Shown: positions 1 through 8,254 of the stretch, piece after piece
How the letters are laid out: each line of letters opens with the position of its first letter
How positions within the stretch are numbered: position 1 is the first letter of the stretch
NCBI GenBank assembly: GCA_029006195.1
Contig: JAQXGH010000014.1
Span: 1 to 33,381, forward strand
Direction: 5' to 3'
DNA length: 33,381 bases
Source of the DNA: Bacillota bacterium
GTDB lineage: Bacteria > Bacillota > Clostridia > Peptostreptococcales > Anaerovoracaceae
The notes under the pieces: generated by a model
Seen by the model: only the letters and a program-made list of their open reading frames with translations
What the model was told of the DNA's origin: nothing
The model's database searches: none
Program-made: the position numbers and the translations under genes

Positions 1-15
1 TCGGGTATTTTCATG

Positions 16-47
16 ACCCCATTGGTGTCTTTCGCAGAAAGACGGGT
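16..47 (+). promoter_or_regulatory. Leader hairpin just upstream of mtnA
   Basis: A perfect 7-bp stem (27-33 with 37-43, loop GCA) is extended by a second 4-bp helix (16-19 with 44-47) across an asymmetric internal loop. It ends 7 bases before the mtnA start codon and holds the only GGG that could act as a ribosome site. It could modulate translation. The window cuts off whatever lies 5', so no riboswitch class can be assigned. Confidence 0.35.
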
Positions 48-54
48 TATAATT

Positions 55-1158
55 ATGAATAATATTCAATTTAATGACGCTGGAACTGGCGTGATAATAA
101 TAGACCAGACGCTTCTTCCTAATGAAGAGGAGTTCATTGAACTAGCCACTTGCGAGGAAATGTACGAGGCTATAAAAAAACTTAGGGTAAGAGGCGCACC
201 AGCAATAGGAATTTTCGCTGGATATGCACTGGCTGCTTTAGCTGCTTCAGAAGCTGAGAAGACAGAGGATAGAGATGAGTTTCTGACAAAGCTTGGGCAG
301 CTAAAGGATTACCTGGTGTCTTCAAGACCAACTGCAGTCAATCTGGCATGGGCGGCTGAGAGAGTTATGAAAGTTGCCATGGAAGCAGATGCGGATATTA
401 GTGGTATAGCGAAGATAATCAGAGAAGAAGCTATTCTTATCCATGAAGAAGATAAGGCTATGTGTAAGGCGATAGCGGAGTTTGGCGTTCAGGAAATAAA
501 AAGACTGGCAGCGGATAATCCGGAAGGGAAAGCTGAATTTGGAATCCTTACCCACTGCAATGCGGGTCCGCTGGCCACATCAGAGTATGGAACAGCGTTA
601 GGCCCTATCTTACTTGGCAACGAAGAAGGTATACGTCTTGAGGATGGTAGAGAGCTTAAGCTTAAAGCCTTTGCAGATGAAACAAGACCACTGCTTCAGG
701 GGGCCAGATTAACAAGCTACGAGCTGCACAAGGCGGGCGTGGATGTTACTCTTATTTGTGACAATATGGCATCTATCGTCATGAAAAATGGCTGGATAAA
801 TGCATGTTTTGTCGGCTGCGACAGAGTAGCTGCCAATGGAGATGCTGCAAATAAGATCGGTACTTCAGGGGTAGCGATTCTGGCTAAGCACTACGGTATT
901 CCGTTCTATGTTCTGGGACCAACATCAACAATAGATATTAACTGCAAGTCAGGTGAAGATATTCCTATCGAGGAGAGGGACCCTGACGAAATTAAGAATA
1001 AATTTTACGAGAAATCCATGGCTTTAAGTGATGTTATGTGTTATAACCCGGCATTTGATGTTACTGATCACAGCCTGATTTCGGGGATAATTACAGAGAA
1101 GGGAATTCTCAGACCGCCGTACGAGGAGACAATTGACAATATTTTCCAGTCGCGCTAA
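55..1158 (+). CDS. mtnA: S-methyl-5-thioribose-1-phosphate isomerase
   Basis: Cytosolic aldose-ketose isomerase of methionine salvage, converting methylthioribose 1-phosphate to methylthioribulose 1-phosphate. In some anaerobes it also acts on 5-deoxyribose phosphate. The protein belongs to the aIF2B/MtnA family. Visible motifs are VRGAPAIG (45-52), the catalytic Cys in THCNAG (C168), [14 protein letters not shown] (207-220), and [10 protein letters not shown] with catalytic Asp D256, matching the Cys/Asp pair of B. subtilis MtnA. The frame stays open upstream to an ATG at 13 and beyond the window edge, but the family N-terminus begins near MNNIQF, so ATG 55 was chosen although its ribosome site is weak. 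At 367 aa it is a normal length. No other methionine-salvage gene is in the window. The stop codon lies inside an inverted repeat (1154-1184). Confidence 0.95.
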   Translation: MNNIQFNDAGTGVIIIDQTLLPNEEEFIELATCEEMYEAIKKLRVRGAPAIGIFAGYALAALAASEAEKTEDRDEFLTKLGQLKDYLVSSRPTAVNLAWAAERVMKVAMEADADISGIAKIIREEAILIHEEDKAMCKAIAEFGVQEIKRLAADNPEGKAEFGILTHCNAGPLATSEYGTALGPILLGNEEGIRLEDGRELKLKAFADETRPLLQGARLTSYELHKAGVDVTLICDNMASIVMKNGWINACFVGCDRVAANGDAANKIGTSGVAILAKHYGIPFYVLGPTSTIDINCKSGEDIPIEERDPDEIKNKFYEKSMALSDVMCYNPAFDVTDHSLISGIITEKGILRPPYEETIDNIFQSR

Positions 1159-1184
1159 AATATGGAAAAATATGGTATTTTAGC
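1154..1184 (+). repeat. 9-bp inverted repeat over the mtnA stop codon
   Basis: GCTAAAATA (1154-1162) and TATTTTAGC (1176-1184) are perfect complements around a 13-base loop. The left arm contains the mtnA TAA stop and the right arm ends just before the ribosome site (about 1187-1191) of the next gene. No U-tract follows, so it is not a standard terminator. It may be a weak RNA hairpin between the two genes or a DNA site. Confidence 0.5.
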
Positions 1185-1198
1185 AAAAGGGGTTAGAC

Positions 1199-2326
1199 AT
1201 GGAAAATATTTTGATCGCCATCGTTTCAGGGGATGAGGCATACGGCAAGGCGCTGAGCAGATCGCTTCTTAGTGCCTGTAAGAACATTATTATCGAGAAT
1301 TACGGCAGCAGGGAATTTGTTAAAGCCTGGTCGGAGTTTTCGGGTAAAAGTGAGTACTATAAGCAGTTTGACATTGTTCTATGGGCAGGGCCTGAGATAA
1401 GCGATGCATATGGAGATAACATCGTTTATCTGGCAGAGAAAGTCTCTATGGCCAGGAAGAATTATGCCGATAAGAAGTTCTGCCTTTATAAATACAGCAA
1501 TGCGCAGACTTTGGTGGCATCTATCTTTGAAATTTACGGCTTTCTTACTGGGCGAAGAGCTATGTGCCTGCATGATGGGAATGTGAGGCTTATGGCTTTC
1601 GCATCCTGGGCAGGAGGAAGCGGATGCTCGACGATAGCCTGGGCGGTGGCTCAGGAGCTATGCAGATTTCAGGATATGAAGGTTTTGTATTTAAGCCTTG
1701 AAGAACTTGAGTCTACGGGAGAATATGTGAGGCCGCAGGCTGGCATAAGGAGCGCCGGCGAGTACCTCTATAGACTTCTGGGAAACAAGGGTGTAGGCCG
1801 GGAGTGTTTCGGCGATGAAATGCCTTTTATCGATGGGTACGTTGTTAAGGATGTTTTCGGGATCGAGGCTTTCGCACCGACAAAGGGGAGAAATCCGCTT
1901 ATTAGCCTTTGCGAACGTGATATGCAGAGATTTCTGGCTGCGATTGTGGACTGCGGCAGATATAATGCGGTGATAATGGACCTTGGAACCAGTCTTTCGG
2001 AAGCTTCTGTTGCGTCGATGCAGATGGCGGAGAACATATGCCTTGTTGCCAGGTATGGTGATAAGAAATATAGAGAGGAACAGTACGTATCTCATGTAAT
2101 GTGCAGCGCAGGCGAAGAGGTGCTGAACAAGACTATGAGAATCGATAATATGGTAAAAGGAAAGCGGGATTATTTCGGGCAGACTGGAGTTTTAGATGTG
2201 GATCTGGATCATGCAATCAGGTTCGCTGATGGTTTTGATTCGGGTGAGAATTTCGAGTCTTTCCTTGAGGGTGATTTTGGTGAGGATATAAAGAGCCTCA
2301 CTGGTAAGCTTTTTAATTATAGTTAA
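1199..2326 (+). CDS. TadZ/CpaE-like protein: receiver-like N-domain plus ParA/MinD-type ATPase fold
   Basis: Residues 1-120 look like a divergent receiver domain. Residues 128-375 resemble the MinD/ParA ATPase domain of TadZ/CpaE proteins, which place Tad pilus machines at the cell pole. The P-loop region reads ASWAGGSGCSTIAWAVAQ (135-152): the position of the P-loop lysine is Cys143 and the upstream 'deviant' lysine is also absent. A Walker B-like strand (AVIMDLGTSLS, D261) is kept. The ATG has an AGGGG site 8 bases upstream. It lies between mtnA and the antiporter gene, with 18 bases to the latter, so these are probably cotranscribed. No tad/cpa pilus genes are present, so a pilus role is not supported by context. 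It could be a pseudo-ATPase used as a localisation factor. Family call is moderately sure. Confidence 0.65.
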   Translation: MENILIAIVSGDEAYGKALSRSLLSACKNIIIENYGSREFVKAWSEFSGKSEYYKQFDIVLWAGPEISDAYGDNIVYLAEKVSMARKNYADKKFCLYKYSNAQTLVASIFEIYGFLTGRRAMCLHDGNVRLMAFASWAGGSGCSTIAWAVAQELCRFQDMKVLYLSLEELESTGEYVRPQAGIRSAGEYLYRLLGNKGVGRECFGDEMPFIDGYVVKDVFGIEAFAPTKGRNPLISLCERDMQRFLAAIVDCGRYNAVIMDLGTSLSEASVASMQMAENICLVARYGDKKYREEQYVSHVMCSAGEEVLNKTMRIDNMVKGKRDYFGQTGVLDVDLDHAIRFADGFDSGENFESFLEGDFGEDIKSLTGKLFNYS

Positions 2327-2344
2327 TGAGAGAGGAGGGTGCCT

Positions 2345-4657
2345 ATGCATATTGACCATTTGATTTTAGATCTGGCGCTTATTCTTATAGTGGCAGCAAT
2401 AGTTACCCTTATCTTTAAGAAGCTAAAGCAGCCGGTTGTATTGGGCTATATATTAGCGGGATTTTTTATAAGTCCTAACTTCCAGTATCTGCCTACGGTT
2501 GTGGATTTGGCGGATATAGGAACATGGGCTGATCTTGGCGTTATATTCCTAATGTTTGGGCTTGGACTTGAATTCAGTTTCAAGAAAATAACCACTGTAG
2601 GAGGAAGTGCCTTCACTATTGCGTTAACAGTAATGGTATGCATGTTAGTGGTAGGCACAGGAGTTGGCAATTTATTGGGATGGGATAAGATGGACTGCAT
2701 ATTCCTGGGCGGAATGCTATCCATGTCATCCACGATGATTATCATGAAAGCATATGAAGAATATCATATGAAGAATGAGAAGTTCGCTCAGCTGGTTCTG
2801 GGCGCTCTTGTAATCGAAGATATAGCTGGTATTTTCATGCTGATCGTCCTTTCTACTATTTCTGTCAGCCACAATGTATCCGGTGTTGATATGGTTGGAG
2901 AAATCATTATGATGCTGGCATATCTTGTTATTTGGCTTTTGGCAGGAATATTCCTGATTCCTTCTGCTCTGCAGAAAATATCAAAACTCTTAAATGATGA
3001 GATGGTCGTTATAGTATCCATCGCCATCTGTCTTGGCATGGTTGGCATAGCGGATCTTATCGGGTTCTCTTCATCACTTGGAGCGTTTATGGCGGGATCC
3101 ATTTTAGCTGGTACCGTTCAATCGGTTAGAATCGAGGTTCTTTTTAAACCTATCAAGGATTTCTTTGGCGCTGTATTCTTCGTGTCTGTAGGAATGCTGA
3201 TACAGCCGCATATGCTGGTAGAATATCTGGTGCCTATAATCCTCATATGTGTTGTGGTTATTCTGGGACAGATGCTGTTCTCGACAATAGGTATCCTGCT
3301 TTCCGGACAGTCGCTTGAGACTGCAGTTAAAGGCGGTTTCAGCATGGTGCAGATAGGTGAATTCTCGTTTATCGTAGCAAGTCTGGGAATGAGCCTGGGG
3401 GTTATCAGCGAATTCCTTTATCCGGTTATAGTATGCGTTTCTGTAATAACGTCATTCGTTACACCGTCAATGATGAAACTGGCTGGTCCTGTGTATGCAT
3501 TCCTTGACAGCCATCTGCCTAAGTACGTCAAACTTATGATAAAGCGCTATACATCCGATAATAAGAGCATGTTCGATATGGATGATGACTGGAACGGATT
3601 TATCAAGAGTATGGTGCTTAGAACAGTGCTATGTTCAGCATCAATGTTTGTACTTTATCTTGTGGGAATCAAATGGTTCGAACCTATTCTGATATTAAAA
3701 CTAAATTCGCTCCAGAGGGGGCAGCTGATAATGGCGGTTCTGGTAATCTTAGCGATGATTCCGTTCGCAAGTTATATGCTGAATGCCAATGTTACGCTGT
3801 GGTATAAGCTCTGGGTAAAGAACAGATATAACAGATTGCCACTGTTGACATTAAGAGCTGTCAGAATAGTAATTGCGGCAGGTTTCTTCGCTCTGGTAGT
3901 AAGACATCTTATTAGAATACCGTTTGTGCTTCTGGTAATACTATCGTCGATACCTGTAATTATTATAGTAAGGTCCGACTTTATCAAGGGTGTTACAATC
4001 ACGATGGAGAAGCGATTTATCGCCAACTTCTCGGAGAAAACTCTGGAAAGACAGAAACTGCAGCAGGGCAGGCTCAACAGAAAGGGTGGCTTCCACTGGC
4101 TGAACGAATCACTTTATGTAATCGAATTTGAAATAACCGCTCCTGGCTTTGATAAGACAATTGCTGAAATTACCAAGGACAGAGCGTTTATGGTAGCCAT
4201 CATCAGAATCATACGTGATGGCAAATATATAAATACACCATCTAAGGATGAGGTGCTTCAATGTGGAGATATTCTGCAGATGGTAGGTAACTGGGATCAG
4301 GTAGATGCTTGTACAATACTCCTTGAAAAAGAACGTTACATCAAGTACACTGACACACCGGATAAGATCCTTAAAGACTTTATTTATGAGCAGACCTTCC
4401 ACGGAGTCCCAGTAGAGGATCAGCTTGTCTGCGTACCTGTTAAGGTGGGCGCTGGATCAGAAGTGATCCTTAAATCCATTAGAAACAGCAATATCCGAAG
4501 GAGATTCAAGGCAACTATCATAGGCATCGAAAGAGGCAATCTGCCAATGGCAGCACCTGACATCGATACAATAATCTATAAGGATGATATGCTCTGGCTT
4601 ATGGGTGGAAACGAAATGGTTAAGCGTCTTGTTAGAGGCGGATTTATGAACGAATAA
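2345..4657 (+). CDS. CPA2-family cation:proton antiporter with two RCK_C-like domains
   Basis: Integral membrane K+ or Na+/H+ exchanger of the KefB/KefC/NapA superfamily. Diagnostic parts include KKLKQPVVLGYILAGF (25-40), FLMFGLGLEFS (68-78), SMSSTMIIMKA (126-136), the acidic pair E158-D159 in the predicted ion-binding helix, SLGAFMAGSILAGT and GAVFFVSVGMLIQP. After the usual antiporter core there are several extra hydrophobic segments (about 420-545), then two RCK_C-like regulatory domains (about 585-660 and 680-768) with no NAD-binding RCK_N between them. ATG 2345 is preferred over an in-frame GTG at 2339, because the GGAGGG site (2334-2339) overlaps the GTG. The frlD start follows 15 bases after the stop, so it is likely an operon partner of the sugar-amine kinase. 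The transported ion cannot be told. Confidence 0.88.
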   Translation: MHIDHLILDLALILIVAAIVTLIFKKLKQPVVLGYILAGFFISPNFQYLPTVVDLADIGTWADLGVIFLMFGLGLEFSFKKITTVGGSAFTIALTVMVCMLVVGTGVGNLLGWDKMDCIFLGGMLSMSSTMIIMKAYEEYHMKNEKFAQLVLGALVIEDIAGIFMLIVLSTISVSHNVSGVDMVGEIIMMLAYLVIWLLAGIFLIPSALQKISKLLNDEMVVIVSIAICLGMVGIADLIGFSSSLGAFMAGSILAGTVQSVRIEVLFKPIKDFFGAVFFVSVGMLIQPHMLVEYLVPIILICVVVILGQMLFSTIGILLSGQSLETAVKGGFSMVQIGEFSFIVASLGMSLGVISEFLYPVIVCVSVITSFVTPSMMKLAGPVYAFLDSHLPKYVKLMIKRYTSDNKSMFDMDDDWNGFIKSMVLRTVLCSASMFVLYLVGIKWFEPILILKLNSLQRGQLIMAVLVILAMIPFASYMLNANVTLWYKLWVKNRYNRLPLLTLRAVRIVIAAGFFALVVRHLIRIPFVLLVILSSIPVIIIVRSDFIKGVTITMEKRFIANFSEKTLERQKLQQGRLNRKGGFHWLNESLYVIEFEITAPGFDKTIAEITKDRAFMVAIIRIIRDGKYINTPSKDEVLQCGDILQMVGNWDQVDACTILLEKERYIKYTDTPDKILKDFIYEQTFHGVPVEDQLVCVPVKVGAGSEVILKSIRNSNIRRRFKATIIGIERGNLPMAAPDIDTIIYKDDMLWLMGGNEMVKRLVRGGFMNE

Positions 4658-4672
4658 CGAAAGGCAAAAGAA

Positions 4673-5527
4673 ATGAGAATCATTGGAATTGGAGACAACG
4701 TAGTAGACAGATATATAAATAATAGAATCATGTTTCCTGGAGGCAACGCTGTTAACTTCGTAGTTTATGCTAAGAAGCTGGGTGCTGATGCTGCATATAT
4801 GGGGTTCATAGCAAATGATAAAGAAGGAAGACTGGTTAAAGAGTCACTTGAATCAATGGACATCGATGTCAGCATTTCACCTCTAGTAGACGGTCTGGCA
4901 ACAGAAAGATGCGACGTTGTTCTTAACGACGGTGACAGAGTATTCCAGGGATGTACTTATGGTGAGGGCGAATGGAAGCCTTTCACAATGAATGATGACC
5001 AGGTAAAGCTCCTTAGTGAATACGATGTTGTTCACTGCGGGTGCTATGCGAATATGGAGGATGAAATCTATAAGCTTAAGGATGTAGACGCTATCAGAAC
5101 ATATGACTTCTCGGCTGAGGACGAATATAGAACAGAAGAATATCTGGATAAGGTTTGCCCATACATCGATATCGCACTTTTCTCAGCTGAAGAAATGAAC
5201 GACGATGAAATACTGGATCTGCAGAAGAAAGTTTATGATAAGGGTCCTAAGCTGGTTCTTGTTACAAATGGCAAGAAGGGCCAGAAGCTTTGGGATGGCA
5301 AGAATCAGTATGACGGTGTAGTTAAGCTGGTTGAAGCGGTTGACACAATGGGAGCGGGAGATTCATTCTTCACAGCTTTCGTAGTTACACTGGCAGGTAA
5401 GGGCAAGGCATTAGATGAGCTTTCTGAAGCGGATTACAATGACGCTTTCGCAAAGGCTGCAAACTTCAGTGCAGAAATCTGCCTGGTAGATGGAGCTTTC
5501 GGATTCGGAACAAAGTACGAAGATTAA
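4673..5527 (+). CDS. frlD: PfkB-family kinase, fructoselysine 6-kinase type
   Basis: Cytosolic ATP-dependent sugar kinase. The best match from memory is E. coli FrlD, which phosphorylates fructoselysine at C6. Shared features are the short N-terminus IGIGDNVVDRY, the substrate-side GGNAVN motif (23-28), NDGDRVFQG in the middle, and the PfkB signature DTMGAGDSFF (224-233) with catalytic base D230. At 284 aa it is slightly longer than E. coli FrlD. An AAGG site lies 8 bases before ATG. It sits directly before two GntR/HutC regulators and, after one intergenic region, a FrlB/FraB-type deglycase, which makes an Amadori-compound pathway the best reading. The exact substrate (fructoselysine, fructoseasparagine, glucoselysine or another adduct) is inference. 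Confidence 0.85.
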   Translation: MRIIGIGDNVVDRYINNRIMFPGGNAVNFVVYAKKLGADAAYMGFIANDKEGRLVKESLESMDIDVSISPLVDGLATERCDVVLNDGDRVFQGCTYGEGEWKPFTMNDDQVKLLSEYDVVHCGCYANMEDEIYKLKDVDAIRTYDFSAEDEYRTEEYLDKVCPYIDIALFSAEEMNDDEILDLQKKVYDKGPKLVLVTNGKKGQKLWDGKNQYDGVVKLVEAVDTMGAGDSFFTAFVVTLAGKGKALDELSEADYNDAFAKAANFSAEICLVDGAFGFGTKYED

Positions 5528-5539
5528 TCATTAAATGAT

Positions 5540-6265
5540 ATGAGCAAGAACGTTTTGACGCTGGACACAGCAATAGCTAAAGAAATTGAATACAGGATAG
5601 AAGTGGGGATCGTAAAGGAAGGTGACAGACTGCCTTCTGAACGAAGCCTGGCTGAAGAGTTCGGTGTGCAGCGAGGAACTGTTAGGGCTGCTCTTAAGAT
5701 TTTGCAGGATAAGGGTTTTATTCAAACGAGAAGTAAGTCAGGTAACTTCGTTGCCATGAAGAGAATAGACTTTGACCTTTCTGCTTATAATTCCAGAAAG
5801 ATAATATTTGAAAAGAGCGGTAAAACTACAAACGTTAAGCTGATGACCTTCGAGAAGGTTGCTCTATATGGCAAAGCTGCGGTGAAGATGCATGTGGAAG
5901 ATGATACGCAGGTGTTTAAGATCATGCGTCTCAGGTACGCTAATAATATGCCTATAGCTTTAGAGAGGACTCATATAATGTGTGATCTGGCGCCGGGGCT
6001 TACTGAAGAGGACGTTCATGAGAAGTCCATTTACAGATCGCTGAGACAAAAATTCGGCATTAAGGAAGCCTATTCTGAATCAAGAGTTACGGCAGCATAT
6101 GCTAACGGTCTTGAATCAGAGCTTCTTAATCTTAAAGTATCCCACCCGGTGCTTAGATATGAGGGCAGGGTTTATGACAGGCAGAACCGACTCATAGAAT
6201 ACTTTGATGACATAATTCTTAAAGATAAGGTGCAGTTTATAAATAATGAAATCGTTAGAAGATAA
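5540..6265 (+). CDS. GntR-family regulator, HutC subfamily (first of a tandem pair)
   Basis: DNA-binding regulator with an N-terminal winged helix (about 10-75, including LPSERSLAEEFGVQRGTVRA) and a C-terminal UTRA effector domain (about 85-235). HutC-type regulators usually sense a sugar phosphate or related metabolite. It starts 12 bases after frlD with no clear ribosome site, which suggests translational coupling. E. coli frl loci carry a regulator of the same family (FrlR). Its 3' end overlaps the next regulator by 20 bases. Likely role: repressor of the Amadori genes, relieved by the phosphorylated intermediate. That role is inferred from family and context. Confidence 0.85.
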   Translation: MSKNVLTLDTAIAKEIEYRIEVGIVKEGDRLPSERSLAEEFGVQRGTVRAALKILQDKGFIQTRSKSGNFVAMKRIDFDLSAYNSRKIIFEKSGKTTNVKLMTFEKVALYGKAAVKMHVEDDTQVFKIMRLRYANNMPIALERTHIMCDLAPGLTEEDVHEKSIYRSLRQKFGIKEAYSESRVTAAYANGLESELLNLKVSHPVLRYEGRVYDRQNRLIEYFDDIILKDKVQFINNEIVRR

Positions 6266-6983
6266 ACCATCAAAGATGATCCGAAAGGTGATCATTGACC
6301 AAATCGTCTCTGGAGAACTCCTTCCTGGGGACAAATTATATAGCGAGCGAGCAATGGCCAATATGTATGGCGTTAGCAGAATGGCCGTGCAGTATGCCAT
6401 GATTGCTTTGGAAAAAGAAGGCTATGTGGAACGCGTCAGAGGAAGCGGTACTTATGTCAAAAGACTGAAATACGACAAGATGGACATAGGTTACTTCTCA
6501 TCGGAAAGCGGAAATGCAGGTCTGACGGCGCTTCTTAAGAGTTATGGCGCGGATTTTTCCAATAAGGTTCTGATGAAGGGCATTATAACAGGAAACTATT
6601 TTTCGAATAAACTTGGCCTTGAGAAAGGCTCTCGTATATTTGCCCTGCATAGAATCAGGTATAGTAACGGCGAGCCATTTGCGGTTGAATACGCATATAT
6701 TCCTGCAGACAAGTTTGAGGGAATAGAGAATATAGATTTTGCAAATGTGTCGCTCTATGATTTCATGGGATCTAAGGGTAAAATGCCAAAGCACTTTGAC
6801 GAGAAGATGCAGATCGTACAGGTAAGTGAAAGAGAGAGAGGGTATCTGGAGCTCGATCAGGACGAGCCTGTTTACCACTTGGAGTATGTCAGCGTGGATG
6901 AAAGCGGAGACCTTGTGGAGTACACAGAATCCTTTGCCAGGTGCGATAAGGTAAGTGTTACCTTCAAAACTACAGCCAGATAA
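6246..6983 (+). CDS. GntR-family regulator, HutC subfamily (second of a tandem pair)
   Basis: Same architecture as its neighbour: winged helix about 8-75 (LYSERAMANMYGVSRMAVQY, 31-50) and UTRA domain about 80-238. The start at 6246 overlaps the preceding gene by 20 bases in another frame. An AGGTG lies 13 bases upstream, rather far, so coupling is likely; ATG 6276 is an alternative start. The two proteins are clearly related but diverged, so this is not a recent duplication. They could bind as a heterodimer, or sense two intermediates of the pathway. The next 209 bases hold candidate operators and the promoter of the deglycase-transporter genes. Confidence 0.85.
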   Translation: MKSLEDKPSKMIRKVIIDQIVSGELLPGDKLYSERAMANMYGVSRMAVQYAMIALEKEGYVERVRGSGTYVKRLKYDKMDIGYFSSESGNAGLTALLKSYGADFSNKVLMKGIITGNYFSNKLGLEKGSRIFALHRIRYSNGEPFAVEYAYIPADKFEGIENIDFANVSLYDFMGSKGKMPKHFDEKMQIVQVSERERGYLELDQDEPVYHLEYVSVDESGDLVEYTESFARCDKVSVTFKTTAR

Positions 6984-7002
6984 GAAAAAAGTTTTTTGAA
7001 AC

Positions 7003-7081
7003 TGGTATAGTAATGTAAGATTGTTGAAAATTCAATATATAGATGACTTAAAAATACAAAAATGCTAGTTTGGTACAGTAA
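7003..7081. promoter_or_regulatory. Two near-identical candidate GntR/HutC operator half-sites
   Basis: TGGTATAGTAA (7003-7013) and TGGTACAGTAA (7071-7081) differ at one base and are 68 bp apart, start to start. The first, with its flank, reads ACTGGTATAG, which resembles the dre half-site bound by the HutC-type regulators NagR/YvoA and DasR (known from those systems). They lie between the second GntR gene and the FrlB-like gene, where an operator would be expected. Confidence 0.45.
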
Positions 7082-7120
7082 ACGCATGGAATTGGCGTCT
7101 TTTTTGTTTCTTCCAATTTA

Positions 7121-7148
7121 TTGAAATATTTGTAAAATAGGGTATCCT
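7121..7148 (+). promoter_or_regulatory. Candidate promoter of the frlB-pot operon
   Basis: TTGAAA (7121-7126), a 16-base spacer, then TATCCT (7143-7148). An alternative -10, TAAAAT (7133-7138), lies inside the spacer with a poor -35. Either would give a 5' leader of roughly 35-50 bases before the start codon at 7193, which has a strong AGGAGG (7182-7187). Confidence 0.35.
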
Positions 7149-7192
7149 TAAATTCATAAGGGGTATTAATGATATTTATATAGGAGGAAGAA

Positions 7193-8203
7193 ATGAGAAA
7201 TTTTGACGTTAAAGAGTATATCAGTGATTTTGAGAAGGCATATGGTAGAAGAGCTGATATAGAAAAAATGGCTGATACTATTAGCGAAAGAGGATATGAC
7301 AATATCGTAGTTATCGGTATTGGTGGAACATGGGCTGAATGGCATCCTGTAGTACATGTTGCTAAGCACTACACAGATGTTCCTATTATTCTGGAAAATG
7401 CAGCTGAATTCTGTGTTAAGACTAATAAGAGATATCTGACTAAGAACTCAATCGTTCTCACAGCATCAGATTCAGGTAACACTAAGGAAGTAGTTGCTGC
7501 TATCAAGCTTTGTAAGGAAATGGGAGTTGAATCTGCATGTCTTACTAGGAATGGCGAATCAGAACTTGGTAAGCTCTGTGACTACGTTGTAGCTGACTGC
7601 GGCGGCGACTGTGAAAACGCTTACATGATGTACTTCATGCTGGTTCTTAGACTTCTGTACAACAGAGGCGAATTCCCTTCATATCCTAAGTTTGCAGATC
7701 AGATGGCTACTCTGGCTGATAACCTTATCAGAATCAGAGAAGAATTCGAACCAAGAGCTGCTGAAATCGCTAGAAACTATGCTAAGGAACCATACAACAT
7801 CTTTACTGGGTCAGGCGCACTCTGGGGTGAAACTTACCTCTTCAGCATGTGCATCCTAGAAGAAATGCAGTGGGTTAGAACTAAGTCAGTTACTTCAGCA
7901 GACTTTTTCCACGGCACATTAGAACTGGTTGAAAAGGATGTTCCTGTATTCTGCTTCAAGGGCGAAGATGAATATAGACCTTTAGACGAAAGAGTTGAAA
8001 GATTCTGCGAAAAGCTTACTGATAAGCTGACAGTAATCGATACTAAGGACTACGTACTTCAGGGCATCGATGATGAATTCAGAGTAATCTGTTCACCAAT
8101 GATCCTGACAGCTCTGGTAACAGAAAGACTGGCTGCACATTACGAACTCAATACTGGACACAGCCTTAAGTTCAGAAGATACTACAGACAGTTCGATTAT
8201 TAA
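7193..8203 (+). CDS. frlB: SIS-domain sugar-amine-6-phosphate deglycase (FrlB/FraB type)
   Basis: Cytosolic enzyme expected to split a 6-phosphofructosyl-amine (Amadori 6-phosphate) into glucose 6-phosphate and the free amine or amino acid. Two SIS folds are visible: IGIGGTWAEW (41-50) and SDSGNTKEV (92-100) belong to the first, TGSGALWGETY (205-215) to the second. The FraB catalytic pair Glu214/His230 is kept with the same spacing of 16: here E224 and H240, in LEEMQW and ADFFHGTLELVE. E. coli FrlB has the same layout (GEFRHGPLEIVE). Strong AGGAGG site upstream. It heads the transporter operon (51 bases to the ATPase gene). The amine part of the substrate cannot be read from sequence. Confidence 0.82.
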   Translation: MRNFDVKEYISDFEKAYGRRADIEKMADTISERGYDNIVVIGIGGTWAEWHPVVHVAKHYTDVPIILENAAEFCVKTNKRYLTKNSIVLTASDSGNTKEVVAAIKLCKEMGVESACLTRNGESELGKLCDYVVADCGGDCENAYMMYFMLVLRLLYNRGEFPSYPKFADQMATLADNLIRIREEFEPRAAEIARNYAKEPYNIFTGSGALWGETYLFSMCILEEMQWVRTKSVTSADFFHGTLELVEKDVPVFCFKGEDEYRPLDERVERFCEKLTDKLTVIDTKDYVLQGIDDEFRVICSPMILTALVTERLAAHYELNTGHSLKFRRYYRQFDY

Positions 8204-8254
8204 TAAACTGCAACTAAAAATAAAATTGAAGATGATATAAGACAGGAGAAAACT

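Noticed and set aside
1-57. 3' end of a SAM-I riboswitch before mtnA
   Set aside because: GCAGAAAGAC resembles the end of an S-box, but the core elements would lie outside the window and the visible pairing is a plain hairpin.
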